Part shown: in pieces, positions 45,351 through 55,560 of the stretch
Numbering within the stretch: position 1 is the stretch's first letter
Layout: each line of letters begins with the position of its first letter
DNA from: Tausonia pullulans
Lineage: Eukaryota; Basidiomycota; Tremellomycetes; Cystofilobasidiales; Mrakiaceae
Direction of reading: 5' to 3'
Assembly: GCA_951802195.1 (NCBI GenBank)
Contig: OX637635.1
Location: 620,001 to 684,000, forward strand
DNA: 64,000 nucleotides
Position numbers and translations under genes: made by a program
Notes under the pieces: model-generated
Databases searched by the model: none
Told to the model about the DNA's origin: nothing
The model's input: only the letters and a program-made list of their open reading frames with translations

Positions 45351-46432
45351 CCGGAAAGTTCCTATAAGGGCGGCCATTGTTACAGGATGGGTGGGCTCCC
45401 GCTAGAACAATAATGGTAGGTGATTTGGCCGTACCTGGCACTGCTAGTAGAGACAGATGCCCCCCCGCTCAGCCACGACGATCTCGACCGTTTCGCCGAA
45501 CCCGTGAATTTCCATGCCGTTGCGAAGCTCGGAGAGAACTACATGGGCGCCGAATGCGAGCTCTATAAAGGAAGAATGAGATCAAGAAGCCTGAGTGGCA
45601 GGTGATGGGAGGGGAGCTTGACTGCACGTGGGGCAACAATGCAGTGACATTCGGGCAATGCACTTGGGTCAGCTGACGGATCTTCCGAAGAAATACAAGA
45701 GAAAGGTCTACACAAATTGATCGTCGATTTTGTAGGGTGCATCTGCAAGCTGCTTGCTTATCTGGAACCAGGACGAGCAGGTCGGAGAGGTTGTAGTCTT
45801 TCCGTGGCGCGAATCGGTCGACAACGCTGGTGAGGGAACAGATGAGCGCTCAGGAATCACAAACAAACGATCGACCCTAAATTTCCTGAGCACATTCTGA
45901 AGAGAAAAATTGGGTGCTGGAATACCTGGGTATGGAAAAGCGAAGTCGAGGTGAGCATGGTATCGCCATCGCGTCCACGCTAGAGTCCTCGAACATGCCC
46001 TTGCAGTCGCGTCGCTACGATGCATGAGAGGCAATTGGAATTCGCGCGTTTTTGTTGCACTGATCGACAGACAGATGAATGTTGGAAGTATTCTTCCCCC
46101 TGGATGGCCGGTTCCCGGAGGTGAGAAGGGACAGGTCGAGAGGTGAAGTTGAACATCAGGGAAAAAGGCAAGCTGACGTCTGGAGGGCCGGGCTGAATTG
46201 TTCTCTTGTCGCTCTTCTCTAGTCTCGTTTCCATATTGTTTCAATCGACTTCTGCCCTCGCCTCGGGTCTTCGGCGCATAACAAGACTAATTCTCACTGA
46301 CCTCTGCCCAACTTCAGAAGATCATGACTGTTCCACAACGGACAAAGACGAGCAACCACTTCAGAAAACAAAATCAGGCCGAATTTTTGACGATGCTACC
46401 TCCCCCTCCCCCTCCTCTTACTCTCTCGCCAT
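45351..46432. other. Ambiguous region with coding-like fragments on both strands
   Basis: On the plus strand, 45423-45560 reads LALLVETDAPPLSHDDLDRF and AVAKLGENYMGAECELYK, and after a frame change KKPEWQVMGGELDCTWGNNA. On the minus strand, around 45740-45840, one frame reads VDRFAPRKDYNLSDLLVLVP. None connects to a complete gene. The region also contains the 3' UTR of the RGG-box gene at its right end. Confidence 0.35.
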
Positions 46433-48843
46433 TTATTTGTCGGCGTTGCCGCCCTTGTACCCACCCCGACCACGGGAGCCGCCCCGTCCCCTTCCTCCAC
46501 CCTCTCCTCCACCCCGTCCACCACGGTAGCCACCCCGTCCTCCGCCCCGGTTGGAATCTCCACCAGCTGAGCGCCAGTTGTTCTCCGTCCGACTTTTGCG
46601 TCCGCCGACGCTCTGGAAGCCATCCTCGTCCTGCAGGGGGGCATTGGTCGGTGCCGCAGCAGCAGCGGCGGCGGCGGCCTGGGCCTGCTGCTGAGCCCGA
46701 GGAACGAACGGCGGAGGGAGAGGACCGGTCCGCTGGGCGGAGAACGAGTGATTCGGCCGATTGAGGGTCGAAGTGGGAGTACTAGGAGTCTGGTCCGAGG
46801 GAGGCGTCGTCATCGAGGAGCTGGCGGGAGGGGTTGAGTTCCGGCTCGAGGTGGCGGAGGGTCCCCAGCCGCGCTGGACCTGAGGAGCCCGAGGAGCCGA
46901 GGTCGACGCAGCGTTGGAAGGAGCAGAGAGGGTCTTGGAATTAGCGGGCGATGCAGATTTGGGAGCGAGCGGCGAGGCCGAGAGGGCGGCGATGTTGACG
47001 GTTCCGCCGAACGAGGGGATCGGCGGAAGCGACCCGAGCGAAGAAGTGTCGGCCCAATCAATCTTGGTCTTCGGCGGCGGCTGGATCGCAATGCCCGCGG
47101 GCTCGGGTCCATTGATCGTAGCCTGGACGGCGGGCGATGCAGGCGCGGGAGCAGCCGGGGTTTCGGTCGAGGAGACCTTATCCTCATCGACGGGGGCGAG
47201 ACCCTCGCCCTCACCCTCACGTCCAGCGTCACCCACGGCGTCGGTCTGAATCTCCATCTCAAGATCGGGTTCGTCAAAGTCGTTGAGGTCGGCGCCGCCG
47301 GTCATTGCGGTGCCGAAGGCGAGCGGCTTGGATGTGATGGGCGGGGGAGCGGCGGCCGAGGGCGTCTCCTTCCAGGGGTCGGTGTTGCCGGCCGTCTTGG
47401 TGGGGACAGGAGGGGGAGGGAGAGAGGTCGAGTCGTTGAGCGAGCCAAACTGGATGGGCACGTCGGGGACATCCGAGGTGGAAGGCGCAACCCTAGGGGA
47501 GAAGGGCGCGAAGACGGGGGCACTGGTCGAGGCCGTATGAGCGGAAGGGGAAGCAGCAAGATCCTGGGCAAGAGAAAGCACTTTGGCGTCTGATGGGTGG
47601 GGGATAGGGGGCAAATCATAACGTCAGCTTTCTTCCGTTGCAGGACAGGCCGACGGCGAGGGGCGACACGCTTTACTAGTCGGCCACAACACCCCGCCGA
47701 TGTGACCCTTCAAGGCTCTTCATAGAGCACGGCACTTTACTCACAAGTCACGCCCTCGAGAACCTCCTCCTCGCCACCAGCGACGAGCTTCTGCGCAACC
47801 TCCTCACCGCCAGCGCCGAGGAGCGCATAGGCGATCTTGCCGATCGCGGCGCCCTCCTGGCCTGAAAGCTGCTTGACGACCTCAGGGGTGTCCTGCGAAG
47901 GTGCGAATCCGCCGTTGGACGCGGGGAAGACGACCGAGTTGAGGCGGAGGAAGGAAAGGACCGTCGGGACGGAGGACGAAGTGGAGGGAGCGGCGACAGC
48001 AGCGGTCTCGGGGGTCTGCGAATCGTTCGCGGCTTCGGCAGTTTTCTGGGCGCGAAGGGTCGCGGCCTGCTCGAGCTCGGCCACCTGAGGAAGAGAATAA
48101 ATAGGGGGTGGGTTAAGCAGTCAGAGAAGGGAAGAGCGAGAAACACGGGTGACATCAGCCAAGAGCGGAAGGGCGACGACGGGCTCGCGTGGACGCACCT
48201 CGACGGCCTTCTTGACCTCCTCCAGCTCGGTCAGGGTCGCCTTGATGCCCTCGAGGCGGGAAAGCGCCAGGACCTGGTCTGGGTTCAGTTTTTCGGTCTG
48301 TGTAGCGAGAATGTCGAGAGATTGTCAGTATGGCTATTGGGCGCGATGCGAGAGGGAGCACGCGGATGGTAAAGAGGAAGGGGATGAAGGGAGCCTGGGA
48401 ACAGCCGTCAAGTTCTAATGAACAGGGCGTTTTCCGGCCGCCATTGAAGAGCAAGAGCTCTTGAGGGAGCCTACATAAGCAGGTGGATGGGTGCCACTCA
48501 CGGGGATCTCCTTGTAAGACGTGACGCGTTGCTGGCGGCGAGGGCGGAGGGGACAGGAGAAGAACGCAATGTCAGCAGAGGCGCGGCCACCATCCTCGAT
48601 GCTGGCACTCATACTCACGACCTTCTTGGCGAGGACCTTGATCCGCTTGACGATGACCACGCTGCCGGGTCCGCCGGTAGTGCTCGTGCTCGCCTTGGAT
48701 TCGTCCTCAACGCCGGCAGCGGGGGCAACAGCAGCAACACCGGACTCGGACTCTGAAGCCGAGGGCTGCTGGGCGGCAACGGCCTTGGCCTTCTTTTTAA
48801 GGGCGGACTTGGAGAGCGAAGGATCGGGTGCTGGCGATGACAT
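46433..48843 (-). CDS. RGG-box low-complexity RNA-binding protein (caprin-like architecture)
   Basis: The ATG at 48843 gives MSSPAPDPSLSKSALKKKAK. After an acidic Ser-rich stretch, a helical coiled-coil-like part follows over three exons (SYKEIPTEKLNPDQVLALSR, EGIKATLTELEEVKKAVE, VAELEQAATLRAQKTAEA), then a compact-looking segment (VPTVLSFLRLNSVVFP, EGAAIGKIAYALLG). The long final exon is Pro/Ser/Ala-rich and ends in an RGG box (GGGRGGYRGGRGGGEGGG, ending GGYKGGNADK). RGG boxes bind RNA and drive condensates. The order helical region, disordered region, RGG tail resembles caprin-type stress-granule proteins, but no family signature proves it. It is divergent from TRM44, with 152 bases between the chosen starts. 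Confidence 0.72.
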
Positions 48844-48995
48844 GGCGGGCAAGATCGAGGGGGAGGTTGGTGGTTGAGGAGTAACGCGGCGAGATCCAGT
48901 TAAGGTAACGGCGTGTGGTCGCGGTGGGTGTCGACAAGAAAGCACGACACGCCTCTCTGATCAAGGTTGTAATTATGAGAGACTAGTACCCTGGC

Positions 48996-51499
48996 ATGAT
49001 ACTAGAGAAAGCAGAACTGATGCGCGAGTGGGTGGTGACGAGAAGTATGGTCTTAACAACCATGCTGGGTGGACCATACGCGTCTCCTTCTGGCAGCCTT
49101 ATTTTGTGTTCTTACCAACGACCACCATCCTCATCAGTCTCGGCTTCATCAAAGACAGATACGACAGAGTCCAACTCACCCATGACGACACAATGTATGG
49201 CGGCCTCGATGTCGGCATCGGCGCCCGTGTCCGTCGCCTTCGCACCGACCTGTCTCTTGTCCTCGGAGTCCTTCATTCCGGCTGCTGTCGACACGCCTGT
49301 CCTCTCATGTAGGACCTCGTCCCGGGTAGAGCACTTCATGGCTGCTCTCGAGCAGTTTGTCTTCCATCCAGAACGGCACTCGTCCCAAATCCTCCGCCAC
49401 GACGTCCTCTCAGACTCGCACGACGACGACCCCAGCGACCGGCCCTCGCCCTCCTTCTCTTCGACCGCACCGCCGATAGATGACTTCATAGCTTTCCGCT
49501 CCATCAGGAGACGGCTCCTCCCCAAATCCAAGCGCGATGGCCCGCTCGACCAGTTCTGTACCTTCTTCCATCGTCGCCTCCCGTCCTCTTCCAATGGCGC
49601 ACTGGCCCTCGCATCTGTCGAAGAGGAGGTCATCGAGGAAGACGTCGTCCTCGAGCTTCGCTGCCTCGGCGTTTCCCGGCCGGCGGACATCCCTTTCTAC
49701 CACCCGGCGGTGAGCGCAATCCGGTTCTGGTACTCCAGCGAGGGTAGGGATAAGGATGGTGGTAGCGCGCGGTTGTCGATCTCTGTTGAACTGCTCGAGC
49801 CAGAGCAATTATCGGAGGAGAGTCGGCTATACCGGACGTGCCTGAGGCTCCTTGAGACGCTTTGGAAGCATAGCAGAGGGAGTGCGGATGGATATCAGAA
49901 ACGGGTCAACCACGATGTGAGTTGTGCTGATGAGACTATGTTGGTCGCTCGCTCATTGACTGCCTCGTCTGCGCTCGCTCCTGGGAAGATCATTGTCCAG
50001 CGAGATGCCTTTCAGGATCTCTATCGCGAGCTTAAGGAGAAATACTCGGCCCTGGTGTCCCGTGTCGGAAGTGACGGCCACGAGGTTAAGGAGGACGTGA
50101 AGCGGTGCGTTTAGTGCAACGCAGTCTCGAGCGCTGGGGCACGCCGGACTAAAAAAAATCTCGTCTACCAGGCACGTCTGGAAGGTGCGCTTACACACAC
50201 CCAATGTGTTCCTTTCACACCAATCTGGCTGCTGATTTTAGCAACCAAAGGACGTCTCGATTGCCTCCTTTCTCATCCTCCTGTGGCGAGACCTGTACCC
50301 TCGAGCTGCCTCACCTCGTCCTTTCGACGCTCCGCCAGAAGGACAGCGATCCACAGCTCAAGAACGCTCGACCTGGGGCTCTCCACCAGGTGGATTTCTC
50401 GACGTCGGGTGCGGGAACGGTCTTGTGAATTGTGTCCCCAATCTCCTATGGTGTCGCCTCATGTGTCTGACTTGTAACTCCCAGCTTGTCCACGTCCTCA
50501 CGTCCGAAGGCTACCCAGGCACTGGTCTCGAACTACGACCTCGCAAGACATGGCCACTCTATCCTCCTGCAACGCAGGCCCGCCTCAAGAAGCAGGCGAT
50601 AAATCCAAACGACCTCCTCGCAGCTTGCGCCGCCGACGGAGGGGAAGGGAGCCCGTTCCCGAAAGGAACGTTCTTCATCGGGAATCATGCTGATGAGCTC
50701 ACGGTGCGCCTTGATCTTCATGACTCCTTGATCATAGGACTGACTTTCTGATCGGACGTTCGTGGTGGTCAGCCCTGGGTCCCGATCCTAGCCTCACTGA
50801 CGCCGGACTCTGGCTTCCTTAACATCGCTTGCTGCATGTGCGATCCTTTCTTTACTCTCAAGTCGTCGCCCATGCTGAGTCGTCTAATCTCTTTCCAGGC
50901 ACACACTCTCCAAACGGTTTGCTCAGCAGAACTATACCATCCCGTCGTCCTCCATCCCGCCTGGTCGCTCTCAGAAAGCCGACATTGACCCCAAGCTCGG
51001 GAGGGACATCGGTGGACGCTATCATTCTTACCTTCTTTGGCTAGCCCAGTAAATTTGTTTATTCCTTCTCAGTCTCGCATGCAAACAGCTCACAAATCTG
51101 CCCTCTGCAATTCATCAGGCTCGGCTGGGAAGCTGGCTGGGAATTCGAGACGGAGGCTCTCCGGATCCCTTCAACCCGCGCATGGGGAATTGTCGGTTCG
51201 TCTCGTTACGTCTCTAGATACTTCCATTCTCTCCTACACTTGTCGCTGACATATCTTCGTCGATAACAGGGCGCACCCGTCTCCCCGAAACCCTCACCTA
51301 CGGTCCTAACACTACTCGCGCCAAGGTCCTCGCGCTCGTTCAAGCCGAGGGGATGGGTTTCATCCCTCGTCGAGCGGAGGGGAAGGCTGGGGAGGAGGAC
51401 GAGCGGGAGGAGCGGCGTCGGTGTAAGGTGGGTCTTGAGGGAACGGAGAGGGAGGAGCTGGAGGGGGGACTGGAGGCCATTGAGCTGGAGGAAGAGTAG
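48996..51499 (+). CDS. TRM44: tRNA (uracil-O(2)-)-methyltransferase TRM44
   Basis: TRM44 makes 2'-O-methyluridine at position 44 of serine tRNAs. The methyltransferase core is clear after splicing: GGFLDVGCGNGLLVHVLTSE (motif I, AdoMet binding), GYPGTGLELRPRKTWPLYP, GTFFIGNHADELTPWVPIL and PDSGFLNIACCMHTLSKRF. Upstream, VEHFMAALEQFVFHPERHSS and QILRHDVL match the N-terminal region typical of the family, and YQKRVNHD with IIVQRDAFQDLYRELKEKY leads into HVWKDVSIASFLILLWRDLY. The protein ends in an Glu-rich tail (ELEGGLEAIELEEE). The exact start is uncertain: 48996 is the first in-frame ATG of the open frame, but later Met codons at 49071 or 49182 are possible. Confidence 0.9.
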
Positions 51500-51528
51500 A
51501 TACAGAGAGGGAGAGGATTGATGGGTTG

Positions 51529-51792
51529 ATGTTGAGAATTCGGTGCTTTATCTTTTTCGACACCCACACCGGAGTCGAAGCCAAGAAGGGGCTTGGCATC
51601 GGCAACCAAACATATGTCGAACGTTCTGAAGGGCAAGTGAGGTTGGTTGTGATAGCTGTCAGGGCTGTTCTAGCGGTCTGATGTTAATAGGACACCGACG
51701 AGAACTGGGGTGAGCTCTACAACGACGACGACGAAGACGATGAGCACGATCACAAAACAAGACGTGGGCAAGACCAGCGTGAAGAAGGCTAA
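51529..51792 (+). CDS. Small two-exon gene, 69 residues, unknown
   Basis: Exons 51529-51636 and 51691-51792 join at phase 0 with a 54-base GT-AG intron. The product reads MLRIRCFIFFDTHTGVEAKK, GLGIGNQTYVERSEGQ, then DTDENWGELYNDDDEDDEHD and ends GQDQREEG. The second exon is acidic and hydrophilic, as in many eukaryotic C-terminal tails. It starts 30 bases after the TRM44 stop, so it could be an alternative 3' end of TRM44, a separate small gene, or a remnant. No family was recognised. Confidence 0.35.
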
Positions 51793-54700
51793 GTCCGTTC
51801 AAAAAGAGAACAAACGACCTGGAACCTTCGCGGGCTCTTTGCTTCTATCGAGAACGTGATCCCCCTTCAGCTTGTCCGACGCTCTCCCGATACAAGCAGG
51901 CCAGCCCCCGCCGCTGTCCAATACTACTCTATCCATGTGGGTGGCTTTATTGTTGTCGTTGATCCGTGATCCTCGACAGCAGCCACCGTATTTCGACGCT
52001 TTCACCCAAGCTCGCACAGTGGCGGCCGCCCGTCCCCCGATCGGCAGCTTCGGGATCTCTGCCATTCGCCTATTCCGCTCCTGCCCGCGACATTACATGA
52101 ATACTGCATAGCATCGTTTACGAGACACCAATATTGATAGTACAAGCGACTAGAAGGAGTGAGAAACACGCATGCACCGTCACGCAGATCATGCTTGCCC
52201 GGCGGAGTCGATTCGATCCCATTCTGATGTGGAGAGTGCACGAACAACGATATTTACTCCTCAACATCGTTCAAGTCACTGCCTACTGTTAGCGCAGGAG
52301 GGATCCGCGGCCGCTCGGTGTCATTCTTTGTCTCTCATATGCGAAGGTTCCGAAAGCGGGCTGACCAGTAACTGAGGGACACCTGCTTGCATGGCGTCGT
52401 AAACCACCCCAGAATCGCTTTTTTTTTTTTGATAGCTGCTGCTTGCACGGAGCTCCACGAGCTGTACATTGTGGCTTTCTTTGCAGCAAGTCCCGTACGC
52501 TGCGTTTGCTGTCGCTGGAGACGCCTGCCTAGCCCGCGCGTACCTTGAGCTCCATACTCTCGGTTGCGGATAACAACTGGCGCCCTAGAGGCCGATGCAG
52601 AAAACAGCCGAAACGGTATGGCGGCTGCTTTCAGCCAGGCATGGCGCAAAATCTTGGGGTCGACGTGATCCCACAAAAGCAACGAAGCCGAAGCAGGTCC
52701 CCGTGGGCGGCGGCGGGTCGTCCGCGCCTATCAGTAGGTCTTACCGCGACAACGGAAGCAAGTTGCGAACAAGGCCTTCGCAAAATAAATCAAGTATCTT
52801 CTCCGGGGTAGGGCAAAGACCAAAAGCCCGCGCCCAGACGCCTCCCCTGGGAAAAGTGAGGAGTAGTCTTGCTCTCCATACGCTTGGAATTCCGCGGGCG
52901 TGTCCTCCCTCGGTCACACCGGCTTTCGGAAGAGTTCGAGTGATAGGCCGTTGAACACCCTGAGACAGCAATAATTTCGGCGAGAGTGGAAGAGCGCACA
53001 CATTCTGCCTGAGCTTACTAAGGAAACACCTCACACGCAATGTGTAGACGTGCGTCGGATGGTGCCTGGCGATTACTGCGCATGTTGTTGAACAAGCTGG
53101 ACGGATTGTTTTTGCCGATTCGGGGTTTAGATGCCCTCTCGGGCGTCGTGGGAGACCTCTCTTGGATGTCTCATGCTAAGAGAGGGACGGCTCTTCCGGG
53201 TATTCGTCCATTTCGACGGGGTAGGCTTCGAATTTCGATGTGAAGGTGATGTTCGATTAGATCAATTAGCCGACAATGAACACGCTGCGGATAAAAGCAC
53301 GGCGGAGGTGGAGAAGGGGAGCAGCGGAGGGATTCGTCGACAGGCCGCCGGCTGAGACACACGGAGGCTCTGGGGTCTCTGTGCGCGATCAGCATCAGTA
53401 TTCATGGGTGGACCAAGCTGGGAAGTTCGACGTGAGGGAGGTCGCAGGCAGCTTTTACTGGGGAACGCTGCCTGAACAGGCGCGCGCGTGCAGTCGGTGC
53501 TGTCAGTGCCATCGGTGCTGTCGTTGTGGTCGGCGCCTGGTGCCTGGATCTCTCGTCTGTGCCATCATTTTCTTCTCCCCTCTTCCTGCGTGAAGTTATA
53601 AACGCAAAAATGTCCATCGTCTTCCTGCCGCTGCTAGAATCAATCTATCGGGACCAGAGGGGTGAAGGCAAGCCTATACGAGAGCTAGACTAGCAGCCGA
53701 GGCTTTGTAATACCTTTCAATCGGCCCGACTGGCTGACCCTGTCCTTCCGGACAATGACGACCGACTGAGGTCAAGATCGAGCGAGAGCTAAACCTTCTC
53801 CCTCCACCACGGAAGCTTGTCCTTTTCTTGCCTCGAACTTTGGATCGAAGGTGGAGATGAACGAGGGGCACCGCGGAAACTGAAGCGGAGCCGACCGAGA
53901 AGCTGGGCAGATGCATCGCATCATAGCCCCACGCGAGCGCCATCTTGATTCTCTTGCTGCTAAGGATGGCAAGCGAAAGAGCGAGAGTCATCGCTTATTC
54001 GACTGGGTCGCCCCGTCAGCGGAGTCAGCAAGGGTGCAGGGCAAGGGAGGAGTGTAATTAGTGCGAGGACAGAGTTAGGATGTGGAGTCAATTCTAGAAG
54101 CCGACAACGTATTGATATACTGCAGCCGAGCAATGTTCGGAAAGTGGTAGATCGTCGACTGACGACGCAGCAGCGGTGGTGTAAGTGGAGAAGGAATGCG
54201 GGGGGGGGGGGGGGGGGGGGGGGTGAGCAAGTGAGGGGACCAGCGGGCTCTCTCCTCGGTGGCGGCAAGCAGAGAGAGACAGGGAGCAAAAGCGGACACA
54301 ATGAGAAGCAGACATCGGAACCAGCCTTATACCGGGACTTTTGCGGATCTGGATACGATGATTGGAATAATGCGGCGACCAGGAGAGCTTGACAGCGTGC
54401 GAGCGAAGACCTCGGCCGGCCCATGCTAGATGTGGTACTGTTGCGCGCGCGCGGCCTGGACCCAGGCGTTAAGTTGTTTTACACCTACGCCTCACGCCTG
54501 GGCTTCTTCACTTGTCTTCCTTGCTTGGCCCTCTCGTCCAACGTCTACTCTATCCTTCTCTATCTCGCCCCCCAATTTCTCGTGGATCTATCTCTGCATT
54601 TTCCCCTCGAATCACCCTCAAAGCGACTCTTGATACAAGCTCTCGGTTAATTGTCCATCCATCATCATCATCAACCCCGCCTCTTCTCGCTCCATCCTCA

Positions 54701-55560
54701 CCCTCCTCCTCTTCTCTGCCCATTTTAGCCCTCCCGGCGCCTCCCCTTGTTTCGCTCAGTGAACCAGCCTACGAGACAACTCTCTCAGCCCCAACGCGCG
54801 CGCCTCGGACCCGCCCCTCCGCCTCCTCCCAAGTGACTCTCGATCCTGGCAAGTCGCAACTCAACGTCGAAGTCCGCCCCCGCCCTACCTAGTCCTGCTC
54901 CCCCTCCTGCGTCTTCCTGCCCGAGCCACAAGCCGCGCCGCCGACGACCCCACCAATCGAGGTTAGGCCGATCCTCCCCTCAACCGTCGACCGCGTCTCT
55001 GTTCAGGTCCGACGACCCCGTCCCTCTCCCTTTCCCTGGACCTCCGTCCTCGACTCTGCGAGTGCGCCACAGCCCTGCATTGTGAGTCTGGACTACGTGA
55101 TTGTTCAGAACGCGACGAAGAGCACGAGGCGACGCCCAAGAGGGGCAACCGATGGAAGAGGAAGATTCCGGCCGGTCGGCGACGGGCGGCGGAGAGCGGA
55201 GACCCTCCGAAAGCCTAATGCTACTCGCCAGTCGAGGAGGGGAAGGCCAGGAGAGAAGCCAGACGAGACCCTTTCTTGTACCCTGTTCTCCGTCTCTCGC
55301 TTCCCTCCTCTTCTCTCCTCGCCCTCCGTCCCCTCGCTCGGAAAGCCCTCTTCCCAGCCAACACAACACAGGGCTGACCTCGGATCCTGCTCCTGTCACC
55401 CTTTATTAGCGATCGCCCCTCTCCATCACAGAACTTCAAGCAAGGCCCCGTTCACCTCGCCTCGCGTTGCTTCCGCCCCTTCGACTGCCCGGCAGGAAAC
55501 CTCCTTCCCGTCGTCTAGGCCCTCGTCCAACCCCTCGCTCGTCTTTCTTTCTCGCCCTTT
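51793..55560. other. Long region without a supported gene
   Basis: Nearly 3.8 kb separates the small gene and the CENP-B-type regulator. ORFs are short and overlapping, with no signature in any frame. Base composition around 51900-54000 is less GC-rich than the genes. The region contains a T run (52428-52439), a 24-base G run (54200-54223), and from about 54480 a strongly pyrimidine-rich plus strand that looks like the long promoter and leader of the regulator gene. It may include an upstream non-coding exon. Confidence 0.55.
54200..54223. repeat. G homopolymer, 24 bases
   Basis: An uninterrupted run of G immediately followed by TGAGCAAG. Such runs are slippage-prone in replication and in sequencing, so the exact length is unreliable. 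Confidence 0.9.

Noticed and set aside
48996-49312. Alternate-frame ORF with WTIRVSFWQPYFVFLPTTTILI at the TRM44 start
   Set aside because: It overlaps the TRM44 first exon in another frame and ends without a splice to any conserved part.
52335-53617. Several 60-120 codon ORFs in the region after TRM44
   Set aside because: They overlap on both strands, lack motifs and are not joined by convincing splice sites; no mobile-element signature was seen.
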